Origin: Novosphingobium sp. SCN 66-18
GTDB taxonomy: Bacteria; Pseudomonadota; Alphaproteobacteria; Sphingomonadales; Sphingomonadaceae
DNA length: 64,000 bases
Assembly: GCA_001725355.1 (NCBI GenBank)
Contig: MEGD01000027.1
Span: 93,131 to 157,130 of the forward strand
Direction of reading: 5' to 3'
The notes under the pieces were generated by a model. The model worked only from the letters and a program-made list of their open reading frames with translations. It was not told the DNA's origin and searched no databases. Position numbers and translations under genes: made by a program. The stretch's first letter is position 1; each line of letters begins with the position of its first letter. Below, piece by piece: positions 9,222 to 18,180 of the stretch.

Positions 9222-9250
9222 ACAAAACGGCCGCCCCACCGGGGCAGCCG
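9222..9250 (-). terminator. Rho-independent terminator of the 27-aa peptide gene
   Basis: A 10-bp stem, CGGCTGCCCC paired with GGGGCGGCCG (one G.U pair), with a 3-base loop is followed on the minus strand by TTTTGTT. It lies 38 bases after the stop of the small peptide gene and before the GluQ start. Confidence 0.75.
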
Positions 9251-9287
9251 CTTTTGTCGGTAGCGCTGTATTGGCTGTGCCGTCGGC

Positions 9288-9371
9288 TCAGGCGAGCGTG
9301 ACGGTGAACATCATTCCGCTGAGGCCAGCGGCAAGGATGATCGGCAGCGCGTAAGTCGCAAAGCTGCGCAT
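9288..9371 (-). CDS. 27-residue hydrophobic membrane peptide
   Basis: A very short gene: Met-Arg-Ser-Phe start, one hydrophobic segment over roughly residues 6-26, ending FTVTLA. It contains a GLSGMM turn in the middle and one positive charge at the N-terminus. The support is translational and transcriptional. AAGGAGGT (complement of 9377-9384) sits 5 bases before the ATG, the best Shine-Dalgarno seen in the window, and an intrinsic terminator follows. Codons are GC-rich at third positions. I do not recognise a family. It would insert as a single transmembrane helix, possibly as a subunit of a larger membrane complex. Confidence 0.65.
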   Translation of the reverse strand: MRSFATYALPIILAAGLSGMMFTVTLA

Positions 9372-9606
9372 GGTATACCTCCTTTTATGGTGTACCTTCG
9401 CAGACATCCTCTCGGTTTCGAGGAAGCGCCGGCAGGGTGGGCTGGAGCTTTTTCGAACCGAGGCGCGCAATACGCCAATTGACGTATGCTGCAAGTGCGA
9501 AGCAAGCACCCATGATTGCATGTAACGCAACTGTAATAATCGCTAACAATCGCTTTGGCGGACGCGACGGCTGGACAGAAACCGGCCCTCCCCTTATCGG
9601 CCAGCC

Positions 9607-11166
9607 ATGAGCATCGAGCCTTCCGAATCCATCCTCATCGTCGATTTCGGCAGCCAGGTCACGCAGCTGATCGCCAGGCGCGTGCGCGAAGCCGGGGTCT
9701 ATTCCGAAATCGCGCCGTTCACGCAGGCCGAAGCCGCGTTCCAGCGGATGAAGCCCAAGGGCATCATCCTTTCGGGATCGCCCGCCAGCGTGCCCGCCGA
9801 CGGCTCTCCCCGCGCGCCGCAGGTGCTGTTCGACAGCGGCCTGCCGATCCTGGGCATCTGCTATGGCCAGCAGGTCATGAGCCACCAGCTTGGTGGCACG
9901 GTGGAGCCCGGTGATTCCGGCGAGTTCGGCCGTGCCTTCCTGACCGTGACCGAGCCCTGCGTGCTGTTCGACGGGCTGTGGCAGACGGGCGAGCGCCATC
10001 AGGTTTGGATGAGCCATGGCGACAAGGTGACGCAGTTCGCGCCCGGTTTCCGCATCGTCGCGGTATCGGACGGCGCGCCCTTCGCGGTGATCGCCAACGA
10101 CGAGAAGAAATACTACGGCACGCAGTTCCACCCCGAAGTGGTCCACACGCCCGATGGCGGCAAACTGATCGCCAATTTCGTGCGCCATGTCTGCGGCTGC
10201 GCCGGCGACTGGACCATGGCGGAATTCCGCAAGACCAAGATCGCCGAAATCCGCGAACAGGTGGGCGACGCCCGCGTGATCTGCGGCCTTTCCGGCGGCG
10301 TCGATTCGGCGGTGGCCGCCGTGCTGATCCACGAGGCGATCGGCGACCAGCTTACCTGCGTGTTTGTCGACCACGGCCTGATGCGGCTGGGCGAGGCCGA
10401 GCAGGTGGTAAGCCTGTTCCGCAACGCCTATCACATCCCGCTGGTCCACGTGGACGCCTCCACGCTGTTCCTGAAAGGCCTGGAAGGCGTCACCGACCCC
10501 GAGGCCAAGCGCAAGTTCATCGGCAAGACCTTCATCGACGTGTTCGAGGCCGAGGCGAAGAAGGTGGGCGGCGCGGATTTCCTGGCGCAGGGCACGCTCT
10601 ATCCCGACGTGATCGAAAGCGTCAGCTTCACCGGCGGCCCTTCGGTGACGATCAAGAGCCATCACAACGTGGGCGGCCTGCCCGAACGCATGAACATGCA
10701 GCTGGTCGAACCCTTGCGCGAACTGTTCAAGGACGAAGTCCGCGCGCTGGGCCGCGAACTGGGCCTGCCCGAGATTTTCGTGGGCCGCCATCCGTTCCCC
10801 GGCCCAGGCCTCGCCATCCGCATCCCCGGCGAAGTGACGCGCGAGCGCTGCGACATCCTGCGCAAGGCCGATGCGATCTACCTCGAGGAAATCCGCAACG
10901 CCGGGCTCTATGACGCGATCTGGCAAGCGTTCGCGGTGCTGCTGCCGGTCAAGACCGTGGGCGTGATGGGCGATTTCCGCACCTACGACAGCGTCTGCGG
11001 GTTGCGCGCGGTGACCTCCACCGACGGCATGACGGCGGACATCTACCCGTTCGACGCCGCCTTCCTCAGCCGCGTGGCAACGCGCATCGTCAACGAGGTG
11101 AAGGGCATCAACCGCGTGGTCTATGACTACACCAGCAAGCCGCCCGGCACGATCGAATGGGAATGA
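9607..11166 (+). CDS. guaA: GMP synthase (glutamine-hydrolysing)
   Basis: Converts XMP, glutamine and ATP to GMP, 519 aa. The N-terminal class I amidotransferase has its nucleophile in ILGICYGQQ (Cys85) and its His-Glu in FHPEVVHT. The PP-loop ATP pyrophosphatase motif SGGVDSAV follows near residue 228. The C-terminal dimerisation/XMP domain ends KPPGTIEWE, the canonical GuaA terminus. Size and all motifs are complete. The 235-base gap upstream separates it from the divergent small peptide gene and presumably holds its promoter. Confidence 0.97.
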   Translation: MSIEPSESILIVDFGSQVTQLIARRVREAGVYSEIAPFTQAEAAFQRMKPKGIILSGSPASVPADGSPRAPQVLFDSGLPILGICYGQQVMSHQLGGTVEPGDSGEFGRAFLTVTEPCVLFDGLWQTGERHQVWMSHGDKVTQFAPGFRIVAVSDGAPFAVIANDEKKYYGTQFHPEVVHTPDGGKLIANFVRHVCGCAGDWTMAEFRKTKIAEIREQVGDARVICGLSGGVDSAVAAVLIHEAIGDQLTCVFVDHGLMRLGEAEQVVSLFRNAYHIPLVHVDASTLFLKGLEGVTDPEAKRKFIGKTFIDVFEAEAKKVGGADFLAQGTLYPDVIESVSFTGGPSVTIKSHHNVGGLPERMNMQLVEPLRELFKDEVRALGRELGLPEIFVGRHPFPGPGLAIRIPGEVTRERCDILRKADAIYLEEIRNAGLYDAIWQAFAVLLPVKTVGVMGDFRTYDSVCGLRAVTSTDGMTADIYPFDAAFLSRVATRIVNEVKGINRVVYDYTSKPPGTIEWE

Positions 11167-11173
11167 TCGGCTT

Positions 11174-11428
11174 GTGCCGATAACGCTGCGCGACGCCACG
11201 GCCGAGGATCGCGATCCGGTGATCGCGCTGTGGCGCGCCGCCGGCCTGACCCGCCCGTGGAACGATCCCGAGACGGATTACCGGCTGGCGCTGGAAAACC
11301 CGGCGTCGACGGTGCTGGTGGCCGAGGACGGCGGGGATACACCCGCCGGCGCGATCATGGTCGGGTTCGACGGGCACCGGGGCTGGGTCTATTATCTGGG
11401 CGTCGCGCCCGGTCGGCAGTGGCGTTGA
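11174..11428 (+). pseudogene. Truncated GNAT acetyltransferase
   Basis: From the GTG at 11174 the reading gives TLRDATAEDRDPVIALWRAAGL, then DWR-type GNAT secondary structure up to WVYYLGVAPGRQ (beta-4 start), then stops after two more residues. A normal member continues from here with the acetyl-CoA loop (R/Q-x-x-G-x-G/A) and about 60 more residues. Only about 84 aa remain and the CoA-binding half is missing, so it should be inactive. Reading breaks at about 11417. It begins 7 bases after guaA, so it was probably co-transcribed. Confidence 0.7.
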
Positions 11429-11547
11429 CCATGTGGCCGGAGAACTCGATGTGCTCGGGCGGACGATTGCTGATCGCGAATTGGTGATCGGTGACGGGCA
11501 GCACGTGAATGCCGCGCGTGGCCGGCGGCTCGACGGGCGCTGACCGC
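11418..11547 (-). pseudogene. Unidentified coding remnant
   Basis: Between the broken GNAT gene and the dioxygenase stop, one minus-strand frame has no stop and strongly GC-rich third positions, and reads like protein (HVLPVTNHQFAISN, then PPEHIEFSGHMVNA). No start codon of its own is evident and the frame differs from the upstream dioxygenase. I do not recognise the family. The simplest explanation is the leftover of a gene joined to the GNAT fragment by a deletion. Confidence 0.35.
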
Positions 11548-12384
11548 TCACGCCGCCAGCCGGTCGAACCCGCTGGCGCTGCGGTCCTCGCCGAAGCGAT
11601 AGGCCGACGCGGTTATGCCCCCGCGCAGATCGTTCTGCGAATAGATGCAGGTGGCCGGATCGCTTCCCGCCGCGCCGACCGCGACCATCAGCGGAATCAG
11701 GTGATCCTCGCGCGGGTGGGCGATCCGCGCGGACGGCGCGGCGTCCCACTGCTCCAGCGCCCGCGCGCGGTCTTCCGGCGCCAGATCGATCAGGGCGTGG
11801 CGCAGCCAGGCGTCGAACTGCGCGGAAGGCTCGGCCGCGCGCGCGTCGAACATGCGCAGGTTGTGATAGGACAGGCCCGAGCCGATGATCAGCACGCCCT
11901 CCGCCCGCAGCGGGGCAAGCGCGCGCCCCAGCGCCAGATGCGCGGCCGGGTCATAGCCCTGCTTCATCGAGAGGCTGACGACCGGCACTTGCGCGTCGGG
12001 ATAGATCGGCTGGAGCATCGAGAACGTGCCGTGATCAAACCCGCGCGCCGGATCGGCTTTCATGGCGATGCCGGCCTGCCGCGCGAGATCCAGCACGCGT
12101 TCCGCCAGGGCGGGCGATCCGGGCGCGGGATAGCGGATATGGTAAGTGTGCTCCGGAAAGCCGTAATAGTCATAGACCATCCCCGGCTGGGCCGCCGTGG
12201 AAACGGTGAATTCCGCTTCTTCCCAATGCCCGGAAACCGCGAGCACCGCCCTGGGCGGTTCGGGCAACTGCCCGGGCAGGGCCTTGAGCGAGGCTTCGAG
12301 CCAATCGAAATCGCGCCGGAACGGGCCTTCCAGCCAGGGCCAGGGGCCGCCGCCGTGGGACAGGAAATAGACGGGCTGCACCAT
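11548..12384 (-). CDS. DODA-type extradiol ring-opening dioxygenase (LigB-like class III)
   Basis: Predicted non-haem metal dioxygenase of 278 aa related to plant 4,5-DOPA dioxygenase and E. coli YgiD. Metal and active-site histidines are visible in FLSHGGGPW (near residue 10), SGHWE (near 50), GFDHGTF (near 110) and LSYHN (near 165). The chosen ATG at 12384 has AAGGTGAG upstream; a longer reading adds 36 unlikely residues. The phenolic substrate is unknown. The 278 bases to the next gene start hold no clear feature. Confidence 0.85.
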   Translation of the reverse strand: MVQPVYFLSHGGGPWPWLEGPFRRDFDWLEASLKALPGQLPEPPRAVLAVSGHWEEAEFTVSTAAQPGMVYDYYGFPEHTYHIRYPAPGSPALAERVLDLARQAGIAMKADPARGFDHGTFSMLQPIYPDAQVPVVSLSMKQGYDPAAHLALGRALAPLRAEGVLIIGSGLSYHNLRMFDARAAEPSAQFDAWLRHALIDLAPEDRARALEQWDAAPSARIAHPREDHLIPLMVAVGAAGSDPATCIYSQNDLRGGITASAYRFGEDRSASGFDRLAA

Positions 12385-12662
12385 GATCTCACCTTCTGCT
12401 GGCACCCGGTGTAAGCGCACGGACGCCGGCGGGACAGTGCTCAAATGCCATTGATGATGTTCGGAAATCCGGAACGGACCCTCCATGGCCAAAACGTAAT
12501 GTTTTGCTCACGCCCCCGTTGCGTGCGCCAGCCTAGAAAACACCCCGGCGGCAAGGCAGTTGTCGATGGATCGCAACGTGACGGTCCCCTGTTCCGATAC
12601 ATTCTCCAACTGCCTTGCCGTCACCGGCCACGCGCCAGATGGTGCGAGGCCAGAACCGGGGA

Positions 12663-15600
12663 ATGCTGGTGTCACGTCCAATCTTTTTCGATCCGACTGG
12701 CCGCCGCCGCCGCTGGACGCGCCGCGGCGCGTTCGCGATTCTGGCGCTCCTGCTGGCCGTCTGCGCGATTTTCGCGACGACCGTGGCGACCGTCAGCGCC
12801 CCTTCCCCCCTGCCGTTCGGGACCGAACGCACCGCACCGCTGCCCCTGAAGGCGCAGGTCAGCCGTCTCTCCCACCGGATCGAGCGCCTGTTCGGTCGCA
12901 ACCCCGCGCCCGCGCACAAGCCCGGCGCGCCGCTGACCGTTGGCTTCTACACCTCCTGGACCGATGACAGCGCCGATACGCTGGCGCACCACTCCGGCGA
13001 GCTGGACTGGGTCGCGCCGACGCTGATGTCGATCGACCAGGCCGGCAATCTCCATGCCAACGACGACGCCCGGATGCGCCGCGTGCTGGCCGCCGCGATT
13101 CACCGCCCCCTGGTCGTGCCGGTGCTGCAGAACGCCAGCAACGGCACGTGGGACGGCGCAGGCACCGCCCGCGCGCTGGCCAATCCGGCCCGCCGCGCCG
13201 CGCTGGTGCAGGGCATCGACCAGTTTCTCGACAAGACCGGCGACGGCGGCGTGATGGTCGACTTCGAGAACATGCCGGAAGGCAGCCTGGGGCTGCTCCG
13301 CCAGTTCGTGGCCGATCTGCACGCGCGGCTTGCACCGAAACACCGGGTGGTGTCGGTGACCATGCCGGTCGACGATCCGGCCTGGTCCGCGCGCGCTTTC
13401 GCGCAAGTGGCCGACAAGGTCGTGCTCATGGCCTATGACGAGCATTGGCAGGGTGGCGAACCTGGCCCGATCGCCTCGAACGGCTGGTTCACTGCCCGTC
13501 TTGCCGATTCGCTGAAGGGCGTGGCCGCCAGCAAGATCATCGTCGCGCTGGGCAACTATGCCTATGACTGGCACGAGGGCCATGCCGACAGCCTCACGGT
13601 CGAGGAAGCCTGGCTTTCCGCGCACGACAGCGGGGCAACGCCCACCTGGGACAAGGCAAGCGGAAACCCCGGCTTCGCCTACACCGACAATGGCGTGCGC
13701 CATGACGTGTGGCTGCTCGATGCCGCCGCGAGCTGGAACCAGATGCAGGTGCTTTCGCGCATGGGCATCAATTCGGTCGCGCTGTGGCGGCTGGGATCGG
13801 AAGATCCGGGATTCTGGAACACGCTCAAGAGCTGGAACGCCGGCGCCCGGGCGGGGCGTGCGGCCGGCGCGCGGCCCGACCTTGGCCACATCAGCGAATC
13901 GACCAATGCCGATGTCGAGGACAATGGCGAAATCCTGCGCATCGACGCGACGCCGACGCCCGGCCAGCGCGCCGTGTCGTTCGATCCGCGCTCGAACCTG
14001 ATCACCGGCGAACAGTATGTAACGCTGCCCACGCCCTATGTCGTGCGCCGCACCGGCGACCGGCCCAAGCTGGTGGCGCTGACCTTCGACGACGGCCCCG
14101 ATCCGGTCTGGACGCCGCAGATCCTCTCCGTGCTGGAACAGTACCATGTGCCCGGCACGTTCTTCGTGATCGGCGAAAACGGCGTGGGCAACCGGGGGCT
14201 GCTGCGCCGCCTTGTTGCCGAAGGCAACGAGATCGGCAACCACAGCTACACCCATCCGAACATGGCGGACGAGAGCGATACCGGCATCAAGCTGGAGCTC
14301 AACGCCACGCAGCGGCTGATCGAAGCCTATACCGGCCGTTCCACCCGCCTGTTCCGCGCGCCCTATTTCGGCGATGCCGAACCGACCACGACCGATGAAC
14401 TGGGGCCGGCGCTGGTGGCGCAGCAACAGGGCTATACCATCGTCGGCCTCCACGCCGATCCGGGTGACTGGGTCAAGGGCCGCAGCGCCGACGAGATCGT
14501 GCAGCGCACGCTCGATGCCGTGCGCAACGGCAACGGCGATCGTTCCGCCAACGTGATCCTGCTACACGATGGCGGCGGCAACCGGGCGGAAACGGTGAAG
14601 GCCCTGCCGCGCATCATCGCCACCCTTCAGGCGGAAGGGTATCGTTTCGTGCCGGTATCGACGCTGGCCGGCCTGACCCGCGACGACGTGATGCCGCAGG
14701 TTTCCGGGCTGGATCTGCTGGCCGTGCGCGCCGACGTGGCGATCTTCTCGAGCCTGGCGGCGGCGATCGACGGTCTGGACTGGATATTCTTCTTCGCCAT
14801 CGCGCTCGGCATGGCGCGGGCGATCAGCATGACCGCGCTGGCCCTTTTCCCCGAACGCCGCCTGGGCCTGTCGCGCGATTCCACCTATCGCCCGCTGGTG
14901 AGCGTGATCATCCCCGCCTACAACGAGGAGCGGGTGATCGAGACGTCGGTCCACCGTATCCTCGCCAGCGACTATCCGCACATGGAAGTGATCGTGGCGG
15001 ACGACGGATCGAAGGATCGCACCAGCCCGATCGTGGCCGCCGCCTTCGGCAACGAGCCGCGCGTGCGGCTGATGACGATGGCCAACGGCGGCAAGGCCTC
15101 GGCGCTCAACCGGGCACTGGCGCAGGCCAGCGGCGAGATCATCGTCGCGCTCGACGCCGATACGCAATTCGAGCCGCAGACGATCAGCAAACTGGTGCGC
15201 TGGTTCGAACTCGATCGCATCGGCGCGGTCGCCGGCAATGCCAAGGTCGGCAACCGGGTGAACATCGTCACGCGCTGGCAGGCCGTGGAATACGTCACCG
15301 CGCAGAACATCGAACGCCGCGCGCTGACCCGGTTCGACGCAATCATGGTGGTGCCCGGCGCGGTCGGCGCCTGGCGGCGCAGCGCGCTGGAGGACGTCGG
15401 CGGCTATCCCGAAGATACGCTGGCCGAGGACCAGGACCTGACCATCGCCATCCAGCGCAAGGGCTGGAAGATCGCCTATGACGAGGACGCGGTGGCGTGG
15501 ACCGAAGCGCCCGAAACGCTGCGCGCGCTGGGCAAGCAGCGTTTCCGCTGGGCGTTCGGCACGCTCCAGTGCCTGTGGAAGCACCGCGCCATCCTGCGCG

Positions 15601-16097
15601 AGCGGCACCCCAGCGGCCTTGCCTTCGTGGGCATGCCGCAGGCCTGGCTGTTCCAGATCCTGTTCGCGCTGATTTCGCCGCTGATCGATCTGGCGCTCGG
15701 TATCTCGATCGTGGGAACGATCGTGCGCGTGATGCAGCACGGCTGGGACCAGACGCAGACCGACGTGTTGCGCATGGGCATCTACTGGATCGGCTTTACC
15801 ACCGTGGACCTGCTGTGCGGCTGGATCGCCTATCGCCTCGACGTGCGCGAAAAGCGGTTCCCGGCACTGCTGCTGCTGACGCAACGCTTCGTCTATCGCC
15901 AGTTGATGTATGGCGTGGTGATCCGCGCGGTGGGCGCGGCCACCGCCGGCCTCGGCATCGGCTGGGGCAAGCTGGAAAGGACCGGCCGCGTCAGCGTCAC
16001 CCCGTCCGCCACCGCTGCAGCTCCCGCCCCCGCCGCTCCGCCCGAAGCGCCTTCAGCGCGGGAGCCGCAGGGTAGCCACGAGCCCGCGCTCACCTGA
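12663..16097 (+). CDS. Three-domain polysaccharide protein: GH18-like / NodB deacetylase / GT2 synthase
   Basis: About 1144 aa, inner membrane. After a transmembrane helix (about residues 24-43) comes a GH18-like glycosidase domain whose catalytic loop reads MVDFENMPE (about 200-206). A NodB-type deacetylase follows with TFDDGP (474-479) and HSYTH (527-531). Then a helix pair leads to a processive GT2 domain with DADT (831-834), EDQDL (near 922) and QRFRW (959-963), and C-terminal helices. GT2 and NodB together suggest synthesis and N-deacetylation of a beta-linked GlcNAc-type polymer, with GH18 trimming it; that product is inferred. The ATG at 12663 has a GGGGA just before it; a TTG at 12615 is possible. 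Its end overlaps the convergent kinase gene by 45 bases. Confidence 0.88.
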   Translation: MLVSRPIFFDPTGRRRRWTRRGAFAILALLLAVCAIFATTVATVSAPSPLPFGTERTAPLPLKAQVSRLSHRIERLFGRNPAPAHKPGAPLTVGFYTSWTDDSADTLAHHSGELDWVAPTLMSIDQAGNLHANDDARMRRVLAAAIHRPLVVPVLQNASNGTWDGAGTARALANPARRAALVQGIDQFLDKTGDGGVMVDFENMPEGSLGLLRQFVADLHARLAPKHRVVSVTMPVDDPAWSARAFAQVADKVVLMAYDEHWQGGEPGPIASNGWFTARLADSLKGVAASKIIVALGNYAYDWHEGHADSLTVEEAWLSAHDSGATPTWDKASGNPGFAYTDNGVRHDVWLLDAAASWNQMQVLSRMGINSVALWRLGSEDPGFWNTLKSWNAGARAGRAAGARPDLGHISESTNADVEDNGEILRIDATPTPGQRAVSFDPRSNLITGEQYVTLPTPYVVRRTGDRPKLVALTFDDGPDPVWTPQILSVLEQYHVPGTFFVIGENGVGNRGLLRRLVAEGNEIGNHSYTHPNMADESDTGIKLELNATQRLIEAYTGRSTRLFRAPYFGDAEPTTTDELGPALVAQQQGYTIVGLHADPGDWVKGRSADEIVQRTLDAVRNGNGDRSANVILLHDGGGNRAETVKALPRIIATLQAEGYRFVPVSTLAGLTRDDVMPQVSGLDLLAVRADVAIFSSLAAAIDGLDWIFFFAIALGMARAISMTALALFPERRLGLSRDSTYRPLVSVIIPAYNEERVIETSVHRILASDYPHMEVIVADDGSKDRTSPIVAAAFGNEPRVRLMTMANGGKASALNRALAQASGEIIVALDADTQFEPQTISKLVRWFELDRIGAVAGNAKVGNRVNIVTRWQAVEYVTAQNIERRALTRFDAIMVVPGAVGAWRRSALEDVGGYPEDTLAEDQDLTIAIQRKGWKIAYDEDAVAWTEAPETLRALGKQRFRWAFGTLQCLWKHRAILRERHPSGLAFVGMPQAWLFQILFALISPLIDLALGISIVGTIVRVMQHGWDQTQTDVLRMGIYWIGFTTVDLLCGWIAYRLDVREKRFPALLLLTQRFVYRQLMYGVVIRAVGAATAGLGIGWGKLERTGRVSVTPSATAAAPAPAAPPEAPSAREPQGSHEPALT

Positions 16098-17396
16098 CAG
16101 CACCAGTTGGCCGCCATGGAGCCGCGCGACCGCAGCGACCATGGCGAGCCCCAGCCCGCCCCCGGTGCGCGTGCGCGCGTTGTCCAGCCGCACAAACCGT
16201 TCGACCACGCGCGCCCGGTCCTGTTCCGGAATGCCGGGACCATCGTCGCTGACCACCACCTCACCCCATCCTTCCGCCGCACGCGTGGCGACGGTGATCG
16301 TGGTGCCGCCGTATTTCAGCGCATTGTCGATCAGATTGGCGAGCGCGCGCGACAGGAATTCGCGATCGGCCGGCACGATCACGCTGCGCGCATCGGCACA
16401 CAGCGTCACGCCCGATTGTTCCGCCAGCGGCTCGTAGAGTTCGACGAGATCCTCGGCCACGGCAGCCAGATCGAGCGGCGCGCGGCGATCCTGAATGGCG
16501 CCGCCTTCCAGCCGGCTGATCTCCAGCGCGTTTTCCAGCATGGACCGCAGAGCGTCGGCATCCGCGCGCGCGGCCTGAAGCGCATCCGCCGCGCCGGGTT
16601 CGTCAACGCGCGCCAGGGCCGTGTCGATCGCCGCCGACAGCCGGGTGACGGGTGAGCGCAGGTCGTGCGCCAGCGCCCCGGAAATGGCGCTGAGCTGCGA
16701 AACCAGTTCGTCGATCCGTTCGGCCATCAGGTTCATCTGCAGGCGCAGGTGATCGAAGCCGTCGCCGGTATCGCGCATCGACAGCCGCGCGCCGAAATTG
16801 CCGGAAGCCAGTTCCGCCGCCGTGTCGGCGATTTCGTGCGTGCGCTGGCTGATCACGAAACCGAGCAGCAGGGCGCTCACGGTGGCAAGGGCTACGGCGA
16901 TGACGACGGTAAGGCCGATTGCCGCCGCAAAGGCCAGCGTGAAGCGCCGCTCGACCGCGCCGAGCACACCGACGACCAGCGTATCGCCGCCAGGGAGGCT
17001 GCTGGCGATAGCCATCCCCTCCGTTTCGGGCAGGCTGGGGCCGCGATGGATGTGCACGATGTGCGGCTGCGCCGATACCGAAATCGAGGGCACGCGCGAC
17101 AGGTTGTTGAGGATCGTCGGCCCGTGTCCGGAAAGCGCGATGAATACGGTAGGATCGGCCGCGCTGCCCCGCTTGGCGTTGATGAAATTGGCCAGTTCGT
17201 CGCGGCCGCCGTCGTAATAGGCCGTCAGCAGGTCATCGCGCAGGTCGGTCACCTGCCGCACGCGGTCGCTGCGCACCACTTCCAGCATTTCGGTGCGCAG
17301 GAAGAAGATCGCCGCCATGCTGGACAGGAGTTGCAGCACGAACACCGCGGCAACCAGCCGCATCATGGTTGGAGAAGGGCGCCGCCGGGCCGACAT
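16053..17396 (-). CDS. Sensor histidine kinase
   Basis: Inner-membrane kinase of 447 aa. Two transmembrane helices (about 11-33 and 154-181) flank a periplasmic sensor of about 120 residues. A HAMP segment follows, then HisKA with ALAHDLRSPVTRL (His244). The HATPase boxes are NLIDNALKYG (N), VVSDDGPGIP (G1) and GGGLGLAMV (G2). All catalytic boxes are intact. It starts 9 bases after its response regulator and is the second gene of that operon. The periplasmic domain is His-containing (HIVHIHRG), which may hint at metal or acid sensing; that is speculative. Confidence 0.93.
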   Translation of the reverse strand: MSARRRPSPTMMRLVAAVFVLQLLSSMAAIFFLRTEMLEVVRSDRVRQVTDLRDDLLTAYYDGGRDELANFINAKRGSAADPTVFIALSGHGPTILNNLSRVPSISVSAQPHIVHIHRGPSLPETEGMAIASSLPGGDTLVVGVLGAVERRFTLAFAAAIGLTVVIAVALATVSALLLGFVISQRTHEIADTAAELASGNFGARLSMRDTGDGFDHLRLQMNLMAERIDELVSQLSAISGALAHDLRSPVTRLSAAIDTALARVDEPGAADALQAARADADALRSMLENALEISRLEGGAIQDRRAPLDLAAVAEDLVELYEPLAEQSGVTLCADARSVIVPADREFLSRALANLIDNALKYGGTTITVATRAAEGWGEVVVSDDGPGIPEQDRARVVERFVRLDNARTRTGGGLGLAMVAAVARLHGGQLVLSGERGLVATLRLPR

Positions 17397-17405
17397 CGGT
17401 TCCGC

Positions 17406-18098
17406 TCAGTCCAGCGCCAGCCGGTATCCCGCCCCGCGCACGGTGTGGAACAGCGGCTGCTCCTCCCCGTCGTCGATCTTGCGTCGAAGCCGGCTGATAT
17501 GCACGTCGATGACGTTGGTGCCGGGGTCGAAGTGATAGTCCCACACCGCCTCCAGCAGCATGGTCCGCGTCACCACCTCGCCCTGATGCAGCAGCATGTA
17601 TTCCAGCAGGCGGAATTCGCGCGGCTGCAGCGCGATCTTGCGCGTTCCCCGGCGCACCTGCCGGGTGAGCCGGTCCAGTTCGAGATCGCTGCACCGCAAT
17701 GTCGTTTCCTGCGCCGGCTTCTGCGCCGTTCCGCCGCCACGGCGGATCAGCGCCTGCACGCGCGCCAGCAGTTCGGCGAAGGAAAACGGTTTGCCAAGGT
17801 AGTCGTCCGCGCCCGCTGTCAGCCCCGCGATCCGGTCGTCGGTGCTGCCCAGCGCCGACAGGATGATCACCGGCGTCCGCACTTCGGCCGCACGCAGCGC
17901 CTTTAGCACGGAAAGGCCATCCATCCCCGGCAGCATCCGGTCCAGCACCACCACGTCAAACTGGCTGTCGGTGGCCAGGAACAGGCCATCGCGCCCGGTC
18001 GTGGCGCGATCGACCGTGAAACCTTCCTCGTCCAGCCCCCGCGCGATGTAATCGCCGATCTGGGGATCGTCTTCGACCAGCAGGATACGTCCAGCCAC
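17406..18098 (-). CDS. OmpR/PhoB-family response regulator
   Basis: Transcription factor of 230 aa. The receiver domain has the acidic pair near residues 10-11 (LVEDDPQIG), the phosphoacceptor Asp53 in VVLDRMLPGMDG, the Thr/Ser switch in ILSALG and Lys in YLGKPF. A winged-helix domain ends with NVIDVHISRLRRKIDD and TVRGAGYRL. I chose the GTG at 18098, directly before GRILLVEDD; the longer reading is not homologous. It pairs with the histidine kinase immediately downstream. Confidence 0.93.
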   Translation of the reverse strand: MAGRILLVEDDPQIGDYIARGLDEEGFTVDRATTGRDGLFLATDSQFDVVVLDRMLPGMDGLSVLKALRAAEVRTPVIILSALGSTDDRIAGLTAGADDYLGKPFSFAELLARVQALIRRGGGTAQKPAQETTLRCSDLELDRLTRQVRRGTRKIALQPREFRLLEYMLLHQGEVVTRTMLLEAVWDYHFDPGTNVIDVHISRLRRKIDDGEEQPLFHTVRGAGYRLALD

Positions 18099-18109
18099 AA
18101 ACCCGTTCC

Positions 18110-18126
18110 ATGACAGTTGATGACAG
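18110..18126. promoter_or_regulatory. Direct repeat, candidate response-regulator box
   Basis: Two exact copies of ATGACAG start 10 bases apart (18110 and 18120), just upstream of the response regulator start. OmpR-family dimers typically bind direct repeats at about one helical turn, so this is a candidate autoregulatory site. It also faces the divergent VirJ-like gene. Confidence 0.4.
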
Positions 18127-18180
18127 CGTGTTAATGCTTTCCCCACGCGCGGGATAGAGGGCAGCGGGTATTCGGAGCAA

